In this document: in pieces, positions 41,719 through 51,628 of the stretch
Numbering within the stretch: the stretch's first letter is position 1
Layout: every line of letters begins with the position of its first letter
From: Streptomyces fulvoviolaceus
GTDB taxonomy: Bacteria > Actinomycetota > Actinomycetes > Streptomycetales > Streptomycetaceae
Length of the DNA: 64,000 bases
NCBI RefSeq assembly: GCF_000718165.1
Contig: NZ_JOEY01000001.1
Coordinates: 124,001-188,000, forward strand
Reading direction: 5' to 3'
The notes under the pieces: generated by a model
Told to the model about the DNA's origin: nothing
What the model saw: the letters and a program-made list of their open reading frames with translations, nothing else
The model's database searches: none
Program-made: the position numbers and the translations under genes

Positions 41719-44064
41719 CTAGTTGGGGGTGGTGTCGATGACCTGGGTGCGCTCCGCCGCCGTCTTGGCGCGCAGGGCCTTGCCCAGCGCGGAGGCGACG
41801 TCCTCCGGCAGGACGTCACGCTTGCCGCTCGCGCCGTCGATCTTCACGCCGTCGAAGGTGGTGCCGTACGCCGCCTTGAGCGCCTTGAGGTCGTACTTCT
41901 CCACGAGCTTGCCGTCGACAGCCTTGAAGCCGAGGATCTTCGGCAGGGACAGGGCGCCGAACTGGATGCTGTGCGCCGAGTCGGTCTGGATGGTGACGAT
42001 CTCGGACATCGCGGGCTCCGCGAACTCCTTCATCATCCGGTCGACCTCGGCGTTCGAGACAGTCGGCTGCTTGGTGGTCGTCGGGAGCTTCACCGCGGCG
42101 GAGGTGCCGGTCTCCACCTGGCTGCGGTACGCCTCCTCGACCGCCGTGGTCGACTGGGCGACGTTGATGCCCTTGCCGGCCTTGCCGTACACGGCGACGG
42201 CCTTGCCGTTCTTGAACACGATCGTGCCGTCGGTCGCCGAGCCGGAGCCGCCGGCGGCGTCCTGGAGGGCGGCGGTGAGCTTCTCCTCGTCGACCGGCAT
42301 GACCGGGTCGACGACCCGGTGGTTGCCGAAGAGCGAGCCGATCACGGAGATCGGGTTGTAGTCGCTCTGCGCGGCCGCGGCGACCGTGGCCTGCTCGTCG
42401 AGCTGGAGCCCCGCCTGGTCCGGCGTGAGCGAGACGGTGTCGCCGTCGACCGACAGCTTCAGCGCCGCGTCGACGCGCTTGCCGAAGGCGTCGTCGAGCT
42501 TCTTGACGGCGTCGTCGCGGGTGCCGCCACCGATGTCGACGCCGAGCACATAGGTGCCCTTGGGCACGTCGGAGCGGTTCATCAGCAGTCCGGCGCCGTA
42601 GGCACCGATGCCGACGAGGACCACGAGGACGCCGACCAGCGTGAGCTTGCTGCGCCCCTTCTTCTTCTTTTTCTTCTTGGACGAGGCGGCCGGCGCGTCC
42701 TGCGAGGCCGTCTCGGGCAGCTTCGGGGGCGTGTGCGGCAGCGGTCCGTCGGCGTGGGCGCCCGGCCCGAACGGTCCGTTCTGGGCGCCGGGCGGTACGA
42801 CGGGGATGCCGCTGGTGACGGTGTGCCCGGAGACGTTGTCCGGGTTGCCGAAACCGGGCGTGCCGGGCTCGGGGGCCGGCTTCTGCGGGGTGAGGATCGC
42901 GGTGTCGTCGCTCAGGCCGCCGCCGGGGCCGAGGTTGGTGCGGGGGCCGGGGCCGGGAGCACCGGGGCCGCTGAAGGGCTCGCCGCCGAAGGCCTGCGGG
43001 CCGTTGCTGATGGGAGAGACCTGCGGTCCGTTGCTGATGGGCGGGACCCGCGGGCCGTCGCCGGTGACCGGGCCGCCGGTCGGGCCCGAGGGGCCCTGCG
43101 GTCCGCCGGGGCCACCCGGGCCGTTCGGCCCGTTGAAGCCGCCGTAGCTGTTCTGGCCGCCCTGGCTGCCGTACGGGCTCTCGCTGTTCGGGCCGCCGTA
43201 GGGGCTCTGACCGTTCTGGGCGTTCGGGCCGCCGCTCCCGTTCCCGCCCGCGCTCCCGTTCCCGTTCCCGTTCCCGTTCTCCGAGAAGTACGGCAGGTCG
43301 TCGCGGCGCGGCTCGGCGCCGCCCGTGCCGGGACGCGGGCCGGCGGCCAGCGCCTCGGTGACGTCGAAGGAGCCCGTGCCGCCGCCGTGGCCGGGAGCCA
43401 CGGGCCCGCCGGTGGCGCCGGGGAGCCCGGCACCGTTCGTGCCGCCGCCGGGGCGGGAACCGCCCGCACCGCCGGGCCGGGAGCCGCCCGGCACGCTCAT
43501 GGAACCGACCACGCCACCGGGCCGCCCGGCACCGGGACGCGCACCACCGGGCGCACCCGCGCCAGTACCGGCACCCGTGCTGGGACGCGCACCGCCAGGC
43601 GCACCCGCGCCACCGGCGCCCGGTGCACCCGAACTGCCCGGCACACCGGCCCCGTTGGTCGCGCCGCCGCCCGGACCGCCAGTGGGGGGCCCGGACTTGC
43701 GGGGCGCAAACCAGTCGCTGGTCTTCTCCCCGGCGGGCGCGGCGGGCTCGGCGAGGCCCGCGGACGCAGTGGCACGCGGCGCCGGCACCTCGGTGTCCGG
43801 GCCCTTGTCGTCGGGGCCCTCGGACTCGCCGACGGGCTGGCGCACGACGACCGGAGGAATGGGCCGCGAGCCGGGGATGTTGATCCGGATCCGGGTCGTC
43901 AGCGTCGTCTCGGTCTTGCGTTCCTCAGGCTGCGCGGCCGAACGGTCCGCGTCCGGACCGCCGTCGGACGCCATGGGCGTCCCGTACGGCGGCGTGCCCG
44001 AGGGGTATGCGGCTCCGCCGCGCCCGTTGGGCCCGGAGGACGGACTGTCAGTTTCACGACTCAA
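41719..44064 (-). CDS. Membrane-anchored protein with peptidoglycan-binding domains
   Basis: 781 residues from a probable TTG start at 44064 (S-R-E-T-D-S-P-S-S-G) behind AGGAGAA at 8-base spacing. The first 450 residues are cytoplasmic, disordered and rich in Gly/Pro/Asn. A run of seven Lys precedes one membrane helix (L-T-L-V-G-V-L-V-V-L-V-G-I-G). The extracellular part contains PG_binding_4-type units (G-V-D-I-G-G-G-T-R-D-D-A-V-K-K-L-D) as found near VanW or L,D-transpeptidase domains; no catalytic domain follows. It probably links the membrane to the cell wall. Confidence 0.88.
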   Translation of the reverse strand: MSRETDSPSSGPNGRGGAAYPSGTPPYGTPMASDGGPDADRSAAQPEERKTETTLTTRIRINIPGSRPIPPVVVRQPVGESEGPDDKGPDTEVPAPRATASAGLAEPAAPAGEKTSDWFAPRKSGPPTGGPGGGATNGAGVPGSSGAPGAGGAGAPGGARPSTGAGTGAGAPGGARPGAGRPGGVVGSMSVPGGSRPGGAGGSRPGGGTNGAGLPGATGGPVAPGHGGGTGSFDVTEALAAGPRPGTGGAEPRRDDLPYFSENGNGNGNGSAGGNGSGGPNAQNGQSPYGGPNSESPYGSQGGQNSYGGFNGPNGPGGPGGPQGPSGPTGGPVTGDGPRVPPISNGPQVSPISNGPQAFGGEPFSGPGAPGPGPRTNLGPGGGLSDDTAILTPQKPAPEPGTPGFGNPDNVSGHTVTSGIPVVPPGAQNGPFGPGAHADGPLPHTPPKLPETASQDAPAASSKKKKKKKGRSKLTLVGVLVVLVGIGAYGAGLLMNRSDVPKGTYVLGVDIGGGTRDDAVKKLDDAFGKRVDAALKLSVDGDTVSLTPDQAGLQLDEQATVAAAAQSDYNPISVIGSLFGNHRVVDPVMPVDEEKLTAALQDAAGGSGSATDGTIVFKNGKAVAVYGKAGKGINVAQSTTAVEEAYRSQVETGTSAAVKLPTTTKQPTVSNAEVDRMMKEFAEPAMSEIVTIQTDSAHSIQFGALSLPKILGFKAVDGKLVEKYDLKALKAAYGTTFDGVKIDGASGKRDVLPEDVASALGKALRAKTAAERTQVIDTTPN

Positions 44065-44112
44065 GGCAGGTTCTCCTGGTTGGCTCCGCCGCCCGTTTCG
44101 ACCTTCACTGCG

Positions 44113-44156
44113 AGTGGGGGTCCCCCCGGCCGAGTGGTTCGAGGCCGGGAGAGGCT
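44113..44156. repeat. Diverged GC-rich palindromic repeat
   Basis: AGTGGGGGTCCCCCCGGCCGAGTGGTTCGAGGCCGGGAGAGG-type sequence upstream of the peptidoglycan-binding gene. It shares GTGGGGGTCCCCCCG and the following dyad with the elements at 13704 and 36755, but with a different loop. Confidence 0.6.
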
Positions 44157-44259
44157 CGGCGGCGCGCACCACCATACTGGCCACTTCTGGCCCGTATCCC
44201 ACGACCGCTTCGGAAACCCACACCGGACTCCCACGCGCTCGATGCGGCGAAGTGGTACG

Positions 44260-44670
44260 TCACTTGCCAAGTCGGACGGCATCGCCGACTGGTTGCCGCC
44301 CTTGCGCAAGGGTGGCGCAGATCACAGCCAGAGCCATGCCGCCGAGCAGGAAGAGATAGGAGCCACTTCCCGCGGCGAAGACGAAGTCTCCTTCCGGGCG
44401 GCTGGCGGTGAGGAAGACGACGGCGAGCATCCAGCCGCCGGCCGGCGCCACCGCCCCGGCTCTGCTGCCGGTGACCCGCGCGCCGCCGAGGCAGAGCCCC
44501 GCCTGGCCCGCGAGGGCGAGCAGCAGCCCGCCCGGGAACCAGCCGGCCTGCACCAGCGCCCCGGCCGCGCCGACCGCCACACCGAGCACGAAGAGCCCCA
44601 GGTAGGCGGCGACCCGTCCGGCGGAGGGCCGCTGCAGCGGCTGGGCCAGCATCGACGTCCGGTCGCTCAT
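44260..44670 (-). CDS. DUF6113-type small membrane protein
   Basis: 136 residues with four hydrophobic segments (starting [30 protein letters not shown] and [10 protein letters not shown]). It overlaps the mshB stop by 4 bases, so it is co-translated with mshB, as the corresponding membrane protein is with Rv1170 in mycobacteria. The function is unknown. Confidence 0.85.
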   Translation of the reverse strand: MSDRTSMLAQPLQRPSAGRVAAYLGLFVLGVAVGAAGALVQAGWFPGGLLLALAGQAGLCLGGARVTGSRAGAVAPAGGWMLAVVFLTASRPEGDFVFAAGSGSYLFLLGGMALAVICATLAQGRQPVGDAVRLGK

Positions 44671-45524
44671 GACGCCTCCTCGATGCCGGCGAACAGATCG
44701 GTATCGCTCACACCTGTGTGTTCCCCGCGCACCAACTCGTAGTACTCGGTGGTGAAGAGGGGTTGCGCGAGTTCGTTGGAGAGCACGAAGTACCGCTCGG
44801 CGACCGTGATCTGCGTGGCGTGCGCGCGCATCGCGGCGGCCTTCGCGGCGGCGTACGCCGTGCCGTCGATCTCGGCGGTGATCCGCTCGTCGTCGACCAC
44901 ACCAGGTACGTCGTCGAGGACACCGGACTTGGTGAAGGGGAGGCCGGGCAGGTCCGCCTCCAGCCGGCCGAAGGCGGCTTCGCCGACCGTGCGCGGCACC
45001 CGGTTCCAGTAGACCTTCTCGATCTCCCAGCCCGCCGCGGCGGCCAGCTCGACGGCACGCATCGCGACCCGGTGGGCCTGGATGTGGTCGGGGTGGCCGT
45101 ATCCGCCGTTGTCGTCGTAGGTGACGAGGACCTGGGGGCGTACCTCGAGGATCACCTCGACCAGCTGCGCGGCCGCCTCGTCGACGTCCGCCTGCCAGAA
45201 GCAGGCGGGGTCGTCGTTGTCGGGGAGGCCCATCATCCCGGAGTCCCGGTATCTGCCGGTGCCGCCGAGCAGGCGGAAGTCCTCGACGCCGAGTTCACGC
45301 ATGGCCGCGGTGAGCTCGCCCAGCCGGTACTCGCCCAGCGCGGCGCCGGTCAGGTGCCTCAACTCGGGCGGGATGACCTCGCCGAGCTCGCCGAGGGTGC
45401 AGGTGACGAGGGTCACCCGGGCGCCCTCGGCCGCGTACCGGGCCATGGTCGCGCCGTTGTTGATCGACTCGTCGTCCGGGTGCGCATGCACCAGAAGCAG
45501 ACGCCGGGGCGGCAGTTCCGTCAT
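44667..45524 (-). CDS. mshB: N-acetyl-myo-inositol-2-amino-glucopyranoside deacetylase (mycothiol synthesis)
   Basis: 285 residues. PIG-L/LmbE zinc-deacetylase motifs: H-A-H-P-D-D-E-S near residue 13 (His and Asp ligands plus catalytic Asp), and H-P-D-H-I-Q-A-H-R near residue 143 (third zinc His). It removes the acetyl group from GlcNAc-Ins, the second step to mycothiol, the main low-molecular-weight thiol of actinobacteria. The length is right for MshB. The downstream membrane-protein gene overlaps by 4 bases. Confidence 0.95.
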   Translation of the reverse strand: MTELPPRRLLLVHAHPDDESINNGATMARYAAEGARVTLVTCTLGELGEVIPPELRHLTGAALGEYRLGELTAAMRELGVEDFRLLGGTGRYRDSGMMGLPDNDDPACFWQADVDEAAAQLVEVILEVRPQVLVTYDDNGGYGHPDHIQAHRVAMRAVELAAAAGWEIEKVYWNRVPRTVGEAAFGRLEADLPGLPFTKSGVLDDVPGVVDDERITAEIDGTAYAAAKAAAMRAHATQITVAERYFVLSNELAQPLFTTEYYELVRGEHTGVSDTDLFAGIEEAS

Positions 45525-45580
45525 GGCCCCACCCTACGAGGCCGTGCCGCGGCTCCCGCGCAGGGTCCTCCGGGGCAGCG

Positions 45581-45775
45581 TCAGAACTTGATGCTGCCGA
45601 TCATGCCCGCGATGTTCGTCGTCAGCTCGCTGATGGTCGGGGCGATCGAGGAGGCGGCCAGATAGAAGCCGAGCAGGATGCACACGACAGCGTGCCCGCC
45701 CTTCAGCCCTGATTTCTTGACCAGCAGGAAGACGATGATCGCCAGCAGCACCACCGCCGAAATCGAGAGTGCCAC
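45581..45775 (-). CDS. Small two-helix membrane protein
   Basis: 64 residues from GTG 45775 behind GGAGG. Two hydrophobic helices (I-S-A-V-V-L-L-A-I-I-V-F-L-L and A-V-V-C-I-L-L-G-F-Y-L) are separated by a basic K-K-S-G-L-K-G-G-H loop, and a short amphipathic tail follows. It is a conserved Streptomyces small membrane protein of unknown role. It stands alone, divergent from the S9 peptidase. Confidence 0.82.
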   Translation of the reverse strand: MALSISAVVLLAIIVFLLVKKSGLKGGHAVVCILLGFYLAASSIAPTISELTTNIAGMIGSIKF

Positions 45776-45953
45776 GGCGGTTCACCTCCAAAGATCCCAG
45801 GAACGCGGGGGGTCGGACCACGGGGTCGGATATATCCATACAGCAGCCAGCAGGTTCATACCCACCAAGCGCTAGTGATCATAACTATCCGTGCCTGCGC
45901 ATCGATCGGCGCACGGCCGCACAAGGGGGCGCACTGGCCAATATGGTCGGGGC

Positions 45954-48074
45954 ATGACGACCGAGCCTGACTCCTTCCCCCGTCGGCACGCCCGCACCCA
46001 GCGCTTCACGCTCGGCGCACCGCGCGCTTTCACCGTGGCGCCCGACGGTGCGCGTGTCGTGTTCCTGCGCTCGAACTCCGGCACGGAGCGCGCCGGTTCC
46101 CTGTGGGTGCTCGACACCGGGGACGGCGGGGAGCGCGTGGCGGCCGACCCACGCGCCCTCCTGGGCGGCACCGAGGAGCACCTCTCGCCCCAGGAGCGGG
46201 CACGCCGGGAACGCAGCCGCGAGGGCGGCGCCGGCATCGTCGGCTACGCCACCGACACGGCCGTGGAGTTGGCCTCTTTCGCCTTGTCAGGGCGGCTTTT
46301 CGCGGCGGAGCTGCGAGCCGGCACGGCACGTGAACTCCCGGTCCCCGGACCGGTGATCGACCCCCGCCCCTCACCGGACGGGCGGTACGTCGCGTACGTC
46401 ACCCAGGGCGCCCTGCGGGTGGTGAGCACCGAGGGCGAGTACGACCGGGTGCTCGCCGAGCCCCATGAGGCTCATGTCACCTACGGTCTCGCCGAGTTCA
46501 TCGCGGCGGAGGAGATGGGCCGCTCACGGGGCTTCTGGTGGTCGCCGGAGTCGGACCGACTGCTGGTCGCGCGCGTGGACGACACGCCGGTGCGCCGGTG
46601 GTGGATCTCCGATCCGGCCCACCCGGAGCGTGATCCACAACACGTCCCGTACCCGGCGGCGGGCACCGCCAACGCGGACGTACGGCTCTTCGTGATCGGC
46701 CTCGACGGGACCCGCACGGAGGTCGCCTGGGACCGCGCGCGGTATCCGTATCTCGCCCATGTGCACTGGTCAGGGGCGGGTGCACCGCTGATCCTTGTGC
46801 AGGCGCGGGACCAGCGCAGCCAGTTGTTCCTGGCCGTGGACCCGGAGTCGGGGGCGACCCGGATGGTGCACGCGGACGAAGATCCAATTTGGCTTGATCT
46901 TTTCCCGGGGGTGCCCTGCTGGAGCCCGTCCGGGCAGCTCGTCCGCATCGCCGACGAGGGCGGCGCACGGGTCCTCACGGTCGGCGAACGCCCGCTGACC
47001 GGCCCGCAGTTGCACGTCCGTGCCGTGCTGGACGTCTCCGCCGACGAGGTGCTGGTCTCGGCGTCGGCCGGCGAGGACGCGGCCACCCCGGAGACCGGCG
47101 AGGTGCACGTCTACCGGGTGAACGAGCTCGGAGTGGAGCGCGTCTCGCAGGAGCCCGGCGTGCACTCGGCGGTGCGCGCCGGGGGCGTGACCGTGCTGGT
47201 GTCCGCGACGCTCGACGTGCCGGGGGCCCGGGCACAGGTGCTGCGGGACGGGAAGCCGACGGCGACTGTCACGTCGTATGCCGAAGATCCCGGTATGTCC
47301 CCGCGCGTGACGCTCGTCGAGGGGGGCGCACGCCGCATCCCGTGCGCCGTGCTCTTGCCGCGGGACTACGCCGGTGACACCTCCCTGCCGGTCCTCCTCG
47401 ACCCGTACGGCGGACCGCACGGGCAGCGGGTGGTCGCCGCGCACAACCCCCACCTGACCTCGCAGTGGTTCGCCGACCAGGGGTTCGCGGTGGTCGTCGC
47501 CGACGGACGGGGCACCCCGGGGCGCTCCCCCGCCTGGGAGAAGGCGGTCCGGGACGACCTCGCGGCGGTCGTCCTGGAGGACCAGGTCGACGCGCTCCAG
47601 GCCCTCGCCGCCGACTTCCCGCTCGACCTGGGCAAGGTCGCCATCCGCGGCTGGTCCTTCGGCGGCTATCTGGCGGCGCTCGCGGCGCTGCGCCGGCCGG
47701 ACGTCTTCCACGCGGCGGTGGTGGGCGCCCCGGTCACCGACCTGCGCCTGTACGACACCCACTACCAGGAGCGCTACATCGGCCACCCGGACGAGCAGCC
47801 CGAGGTCTACCGCCGCAACTCGGTGATCGACGACGAGGGTCTGGTCGACGCGGCCGAGCCGCACCGGCCGATGATGATCATTCATGGCCTGGCGGACGAC
47901 AACGTCGTGGTCGCCCACTCCCTGCGGCTCTCCTCGGCCCTGCTGGCCGCGGGCCGTCCGCACGAGGTGCTGCCGCTGTCCGGGGTGACGCACATGACTC
48001 CGCAGGAGACGGTCGCGGAGAACCTGCTGCGGCTCCAGCTGGACTTCCTGAAGCGGTCGCTGGGGCTGTCGTAA
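45954..48074 (+). CDS. S9 family serine peptidase (dipeptidyl-peptidase IV-like)
   Basis: 706 residues from ATG 45954. An N-terminal beta-propeller (DPPIV_N) spans roughly residues 40-430. The C-terminal alpha/beta-hydrolase peptidase has the nucleophile in G-W-S-F-G-G-Y (Ser568), an acid in G-L-A-D-D-N-V-V and the His in G-V-T-H-M-T. Y-G-G-P-H and a pair of Glu residues in F-I-A-A-E-E-M-G are as in DPP-IV enzymes that take X-Pro dipeptides. There is no signal peptide, so it is probably cytoplasmic. Placement beside the peptide importers suggests that it digests imported peptides. Confidence 0.94.
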   Translation: MTTEPDSFPRRHARTQRFTLGAPRAFTVAPDGARVVFLRSNSGTERAGSLWVLDTGDGGERVAADPRALLGGTEEHLSPQERARRERSREGGAGIVGYATDTAVELASFALSGRLFAAELRAGTARELPVPGPVIDPRPSPDGRYVAYVTQGALRVVSTEGEYDRVLAEPHEAHVTYGLAEFIAAEEMGRSRGFWWSPESDRLLVARVDDTPVRRWWISDPAHPERDPQHVPYPAAGTANADVRLFVIGLDGTRTEVAWDRARYPYLAHVHWSGAGAPLILVQARDQRSQLFLAVDPESGATRMVHADEDPIWLDLFPGVPCWSPSGQLVRIADEGGARVLTVGERPLTGPQLHVRAVLDVSADEVLVSASAGEDAATPETGEVHVYRVNELGVERVSQEPGVHSAVRAGGVTVLVSATLDVPGARAQVLRDGKPTATVTSYAEDPGMSPRVTLVEGGARRIPCAVLLPRDYAGDTSLPVLLDPYGGPHGQRVVAAHNPHLTSQWFADQGFAVVVADGRGTPGRSPAWEKAVRDDLAAVVLEDQVDALQALAADFPLDLGKVAIRGWSFGGYLAALAALRRPDVFHAAVVGAPVTDLRLYDTHYQERYIGHPDEQPEVYRRNSVIDDEGLVDAAEPHRPMMIIHGLADDNVVVAHSLRLSSALLAAGRPHEVLPLSGVTHMTPQETVAENLLRLQLDFLKRSLGLS

Positions 48075-48182
48075 CCCATACAAATGTGCATCAATCGCGT
48101 TAACACGCAGGCAACTTGGCCGACCCGATCCCGATATACGGACGCGTCAATCTAAACAACGTACGGCCGTGCGGGTGCCGTA

Positions 48183-48218
48183 AACGGACCGGGGTGCGCC
48201 ATGTCACCCCGGTCCGTT
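48183..48218. terminator. Bidirectional terminator overlapping the transporter stop codon
   Basis: AACGGACCGGGGTG pairs perfectly with CACCCCGGTCCGTT across an 8-base loop. It lies between the convergent peptidase and oligopeptide-transport genes and overlaps the last codons of the latter. Confidence 0.88.
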
Positions 48219-49289
48219 GCTTTTCCCCTCCGGATCCTGCGGCTCCTGCGGCTCCTCGGATGGGACCACCTGCTTCTCCTCTGCGAAGTGGCAGGCGGAG
48301 TCGTGCGCCGCCGGGCCGGTCACGTGACGGAACTCCGCGGGGACCGCGAGCGCCGGCACCTCCAGTTCGCAGCGCTCCTGGGCCTTCCAGCAGCGGGTCC
48401 GGAAGCGGCATCCGGACGGGATGTTCGTCGGGGAGGGCACGTCCCCCGCGAGGATGATCCGCTCCCGGTGTTCCCGGGCCTCCGGGTCGGGCACGGGTAC
48501 GGCGGACAGCAGGGCCTGTGTATAGGGGTGCGTCGGGTGGTCGTAGATCTCGGCGTCCTTGCCGATCTCGACGATCCGCCCGAGGTACATCACCCCGACC
48601 CGGTCCGAGATGTGCCGGACGATCGACAGGTCGTGCGCGATGAAGAGGTACGAGAGCTCGAACTCGTCCTGCAGGCCCGCCATCAGGTTGATGACCTGGG
48701 CCTGGACCGACACGTCGAGGGCCGAGACCGGTTCGTCCGCGACGATGACCTCCGGGCGCAGCGCCAACCCCCGTGCGATGCCGATGCGTTGGCGCTGGCC
48801 GCCGGAGAACTGGTGCGGATAGCGGTTGATGTACTCCGGGTTGAGGCCTACGACGTCCAGCAGGTCCTGCACCTTGCGGCGCCGGTCGCCCTTCGGGGCC
48901 ACCTCGGGGTGGATGTCGTAGGGCTCCCCGATGATGTCGCCGACCGTCATCCGGGGGTTGAGGGAGGTGTAGGGGTCCTGGAAGACCATCTGGATGTTGC
49001 GGCGGACCGACTTGAGGGCCTTGCCGGACAGCTTGCTGATGTCCTCGCCCTTGAAGCGGATCTCCCCCGCCGTCGGGCGTTCCAGGTTGACCAGCATCTT
49101 GGCGACCGTCGACTTGCCGCAGCCGGACTCGCCGACGATGCCGAGGGTTTCGCCTCGGTTGAGGGTGAAGTCGACGCCGTCGACCGCCTTCACGGCGCCG
49201 ACCTGCTTCTTGAAGAGGATGCCCGTGGTGAGCGGGTAGTGCTTGACCAGCCCGCTCACCTCCAGAATCGGCTCCTGGTGCTCAGCCAT
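48204..49289 (-). CDS. Oligopeptide ABC transporter ATPase (OppF-like)
   Basis: 361 residues. Walker [10 protein letters not shown] near residue 55, signature F-S-G-G-Q-R-Q-R-I, Walker B V-I-V-A-D-E-P, and the C-terminal OppF-type Cys-rich segment G-C-R-F-R-T-R-C-W. It is the last gene of the five-gene minus-strand operon and starts 8 bases before the preceding ATPase gene ends. It powers peptide import with the OppD-like partner. Confidence 0.94.
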   Translation of the reverse strand: MAEHQEPILEVSGLVKHYPLTTGILFKKQVGAVKAVDGVDFTLNRGETLGIVGESGCGKSTVAKMLVNLERPTAGEIRFKGEDISKLSGKALKSVRRNIQMVFQDPYTSLNPRMTVGDIIGEPYDIHPEVAPKGDRRRKVQDLLDVVGLNPEYINRYPHQFSGGQRQRIGIARGLALRPEVIVADEPVSALDVSVQAQVINLMAGLQDEFELSYLFIAHDLSIVRHISDRVGVMYLGRIVEIGKDAEIYDHPTHPYTQALLSAVPVPDPEAREHRERIILAGDVPSPTNIPSGCRFRTRCWKAQERCELEVPALAVPAEFRHVTGPAAHDSACHFAEEKQVVPSEEPQEPQDPEGKSNGPG

Positions 49290-50256
49290 TCAGGCACTCC
49301 CTCCAGAAGTGGCAGGCGCTGTCGCGGTCTTCGGACACGTCGTACAGCGGGGGTACGTCCGTGCGGCACACGTCCTGGGCCATGGGGCACCGGGGGTTGA
49401 AGGCGCAGCCGGGCGGGATGTTCATGAGGTTCGGGGGCAGGCCCTTGATGGCGTAGAGCTCCTGGCCCTTCTGGTCCAGGCGCGGGATGGAGTCGAGCAG
49501 GCCGCGGGTGTAGGGGTGGGCGGGCGCCTTGTAGATGTCGTGGACGGGTGCGGATTCCACGATCCGTCCCGCGTACATCACCGCGATCCGGTCCGCGACG
49601 TCCGCGACCACGCCGAGGTCGTGGGTGATGAGGATGAGCCCCATGTTGTACTCGCGCTGCAGCTCGGCGAGCAGGTCCATGACCTGGGCCTGGACGGTGA
49701 CGTCCAACGCGGTCGTGGGCTCGTCGGCGATGATGAGGGCCGGCTCCAGTGCGAGGGCCATCGCGATCATGATGCGCTGGCGCATACCGCCGGAGAACTG
49801 GTGCGGGTACTGCTTGACCCGCTCCTTGGCGCCGGGGATGCGGACGCGGTCCATCAGCTCGACGGCCTTGGCCCGCGCGTCCTTCTTCGACATGCCACGG
49901 TGGACCACGAACATCTCGCCGAGCTGATCGCCCACGCTCAGCACCGGGTTCAGCGACGACAGCGCGTCCTGGAAGATCATCGCCATCTCGGCGCCGCGGA
50001 CCTTCCTCCGCTCCTCCTCCTTCAGCTTGAGCAGGTCCTTGCCCTGGAAGAGGATCTCGCCGCCGGTGATCCTCCCGGGCGGGATGTCGAGGATGCCCAT
50101 GATCGCCTGCGCGGTCACCGACTTCCCCGACCCCGACTCACCGAGCACCGCGAGCGTCTCCCCCGCGTCCACCCCGTAGTCGACCCCGTTCACGGCCTTG
50201 GCGACCCCGTCCCGGGTCCGGAACTCCACATGCAGGTCACGCACTTCGAGCAGCAC
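49282..50256 (-). CDS. Oligopeptide ABC transporter ATPase (OppD-like)
   Basis: 324 residues from GTG 50256. Walker [10 protein letters not shown] near residue 42, Q-loop M-I-F-Q-D, signature F-S-G-G-M-R-Q-R-I, Walker [10 protein letters not shown] and C-terminal F-N-P-R-C. It is normally adjacent to the OppC permease gene, but here the two are separated by 391 bases of degenerate duplicated sequence that mimic both genes' ends. Translation coupling with OppC has therefore been lost. Confidence 0.93.
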   Translation of the reverse strand: MLLEVRDLHVEFRTRDGVAKAVNGVDYGVDAGETLAVLGESGSGKSVTAQAIMGILDIPPGRITGGEILFQGKDLLKLKEEERRKVRGAEMAMIFQDALSSLNPVLSVGDQLGEMFVVHRGMSKKDARAKAVELMDRVRIPGAKERVKQYPHQFSGGMRQRIMIAMALALEPALIIADEPTTALDVTVQAQVMDLLAELQREYNMGLILITHDLGVVADVADRIAVMYAGRIVESAPVHDIYKAPAHPYTRGLLDSIPRLDQKGQELYAIKGLPPNLMNIPPGCAFNPRCPMAQDVCRTDVPPLYDVSEDRDSACHFWRECLNG

Positions 50257-50647
50257 GACGACGACTCACCTCAACTTCGGATCGAGGGCGTCGCGGACCG
50301 CGTCGCCGAACATGACGAACGCGGACCCCGTGACCGCCCCTACGCCCCCGGTCCGCCACCACGCGGGCGGGCGTCCGGCCCAGGGCAGGCCCGCGCCCCA
50401 CACCATGGCCGCCACGACACCGGGAACTCCATGGACGCCCCGTGCCCGATCCCGGAGCCACACCCGCGGGCCTCGCACTTCCCGCACCATGACCCCGTCA
50501 CCTCGCCTTCGGGCCGAAGGCATCACGCACCGCGGCGCCGAGCGGCAGGTCCCAGGACCGCCACCGCCCATGGCCGACACCCGACCGCCCCCCGCCGGGC
50601 CCCCGAACCACACCCGCAGGCCACCCACGTCCAGCGCCATCACGCCG
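50257..50647 (-). pseudogene. Two decayed cassettes fusing OppD 5' ends to OppC 3' ends
   Basis: Reading the minus strand after the OppC stop (50648), an ATG at 50640 begins M-A-L-D-V-G-G-L-R-V-W-F, resembling the OppD start [12 protein letters not shown]. That copy ends at a TGA at 50498 preceded by G-A-A-V-R-D-A-F-G-P-K-A-R, resembling the OppC end G-D-A-V-R-D-A-L-D-P-K-L-R. A second copy starts at ATG 50490 (M-V-R-E-V-R-G-P-R-V-W-L-R-D-R) and runs 74 codons to a stop at 50266, ending G-D-A-V-R-D-A-L-D-P-K-L-R. Stop-to-next-start gaps are 7, 7 and 9 bases. Each unit is a miniature OppD-head/OppC-tail fusion; only the second is in frame. They are probably non-functional remnants. Confidence 0.8.
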
Positions 50648-51628
50648 TCACCGCAGCTTCGGGTCGAGGGCGTCGCGGACCGCGTCGCCGAGCATGATGA
50701 AGGCGAGGACCGTGAGGGCGAGGGCTCCGGCCGGCCAGAGGAGCATGTGCGGAGCGTTGCGGATGTAGGCGGAGGCCGCCGAGATGTCGATGCCCCAGCT
50801 GACCGTGGGCGGCTTCAGGCCGACGCCGAGGTACGACAGGGTCGCCTCCAGGGAGATGTACGTGCCGAGGGCGATGGTCGCCACGACGATCACCGGGGCG
50901 ACCGCGTTGGGGGTGATGTGGCGAAGCAGGAGGCGGGAGTTGGAGGCGCCCAACGCCCTGGCCGCCTGCACGTAGTCGTTCTGTTTGGCGGTGATGACCG
51001 AGCCGCGCGCGATGCGGGAGATCTGCGGCCAGCCGAGCAGCACCATGAAGCCGATGACCGGCCAGACCGTGTTGCTGGTCACCACCGACAGCAGGACCAG
51101 GCCGCCGAGGACGACCGGGATCGCGAAGAAGACGTCGGTGATGCGGGAGAGGACCGAGTCCCAGAACCCGCCGAAGAACCCCGCGAGCCCGCCGAGGACC
51201 GAGCCGAGGAGAGCCACCCCGAGCGTGGCGCAGACGCCGACCGTGACGGACGTACGGGCGCCGTACACCGTGCGCGTGTAGACGTCGCAGCCCTGACCGT
51301 CGTAGCCGAAGGGGTGGCCGGGCTGGGAGCCCTCCTGGGCCTTGGCGAGGTCGCACTTGAGGGGGTTGCCGGAGGCGATCAGCGAGGGCCACAGGGAGAT
51401 GACGACGAGGAAGAGGATCACCAGGGCCGAGATGATGAAGACCGGGTTGCGGCGCAGGTCGCGCCAGGCGTCGGACCAGAGGGAGCGGGGCTTCTCCGAG
51501 GGGCCTGTGCCCTGCGGGCCGCCGGGAGTCTTCTCCAGGGTCGCCCCCTCGCTCGTCGCGAGGTCCATCGCCCCGCCCATGCCGGTCGCGGCGATCGCCC
51601 CCTCGGGCTCGTGAGGCTGCTCAGGCAT
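50648..51628 (-). CDS. Oligopeptide ABC transporter permease (OppC-like)
   Basis: 326 residues. A 55-residue cytoplasmic N-terminus precedes the first helix (F-I-I-S-A-L-V-I-L-F-L-V-V-I-S), then an extracellular loop containing the Y-D-G-Q-G-C-D-V segment, and five helices. The EAA-like loop for the ATPase is A-A-R-A-L-G-A-S-N-S-R-L-L-L-R-H-I-T-P-N. The C-terminus D-P-K-L-R is the sequence repeated in the downstream cassettes. It overlaps the OppB gene by 8 bases. Confidence 0.94.
   Translation of the reverse strand: MPEQPHEPEGAIAATGMGGAMDLATSEGATLEKTPGGPQGTGPSEKPRSLWSDAWRDLRRNPVFIISALVILFLVVISLWPSLIASGNPLKCDLAKAQEGSQPGHPFGYDGQGCDVYTRTVYGARTSVTVGVCATLGVALLGSVLGGLAGFFGGFWDSVLSRITDVFFAIPVVLGGLVLLSVVTSNTVWPVIGFMVLLGWPQISRIARGSVITAKQNDYVQAARALGASNSRLLLRHITPNAVAPVIVVATIALGTYISLEATLSYLGVGLKPPTVSWGIDISAASAYIRNAPHMLLWPAGALALTVLAFIMLGDAVRDALDPKLR

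Noticed and set aside
41638..44742. A 1034-codon plus-strand frame
   Set aside because: It is antisense to the peptidoglycan-binding gene and runs through the terminator; composition is the Arg/Gly/Val mirror of a GC-rich gene.
50266..50643. A genuine 125-residue protein gene
   Set aside because: Its frame strings together the two decayed cassettes: both OppD-like starts and the last OppC-like end fall in it, but the first OppC-like end is out of frame. It is better read as duplication debris.
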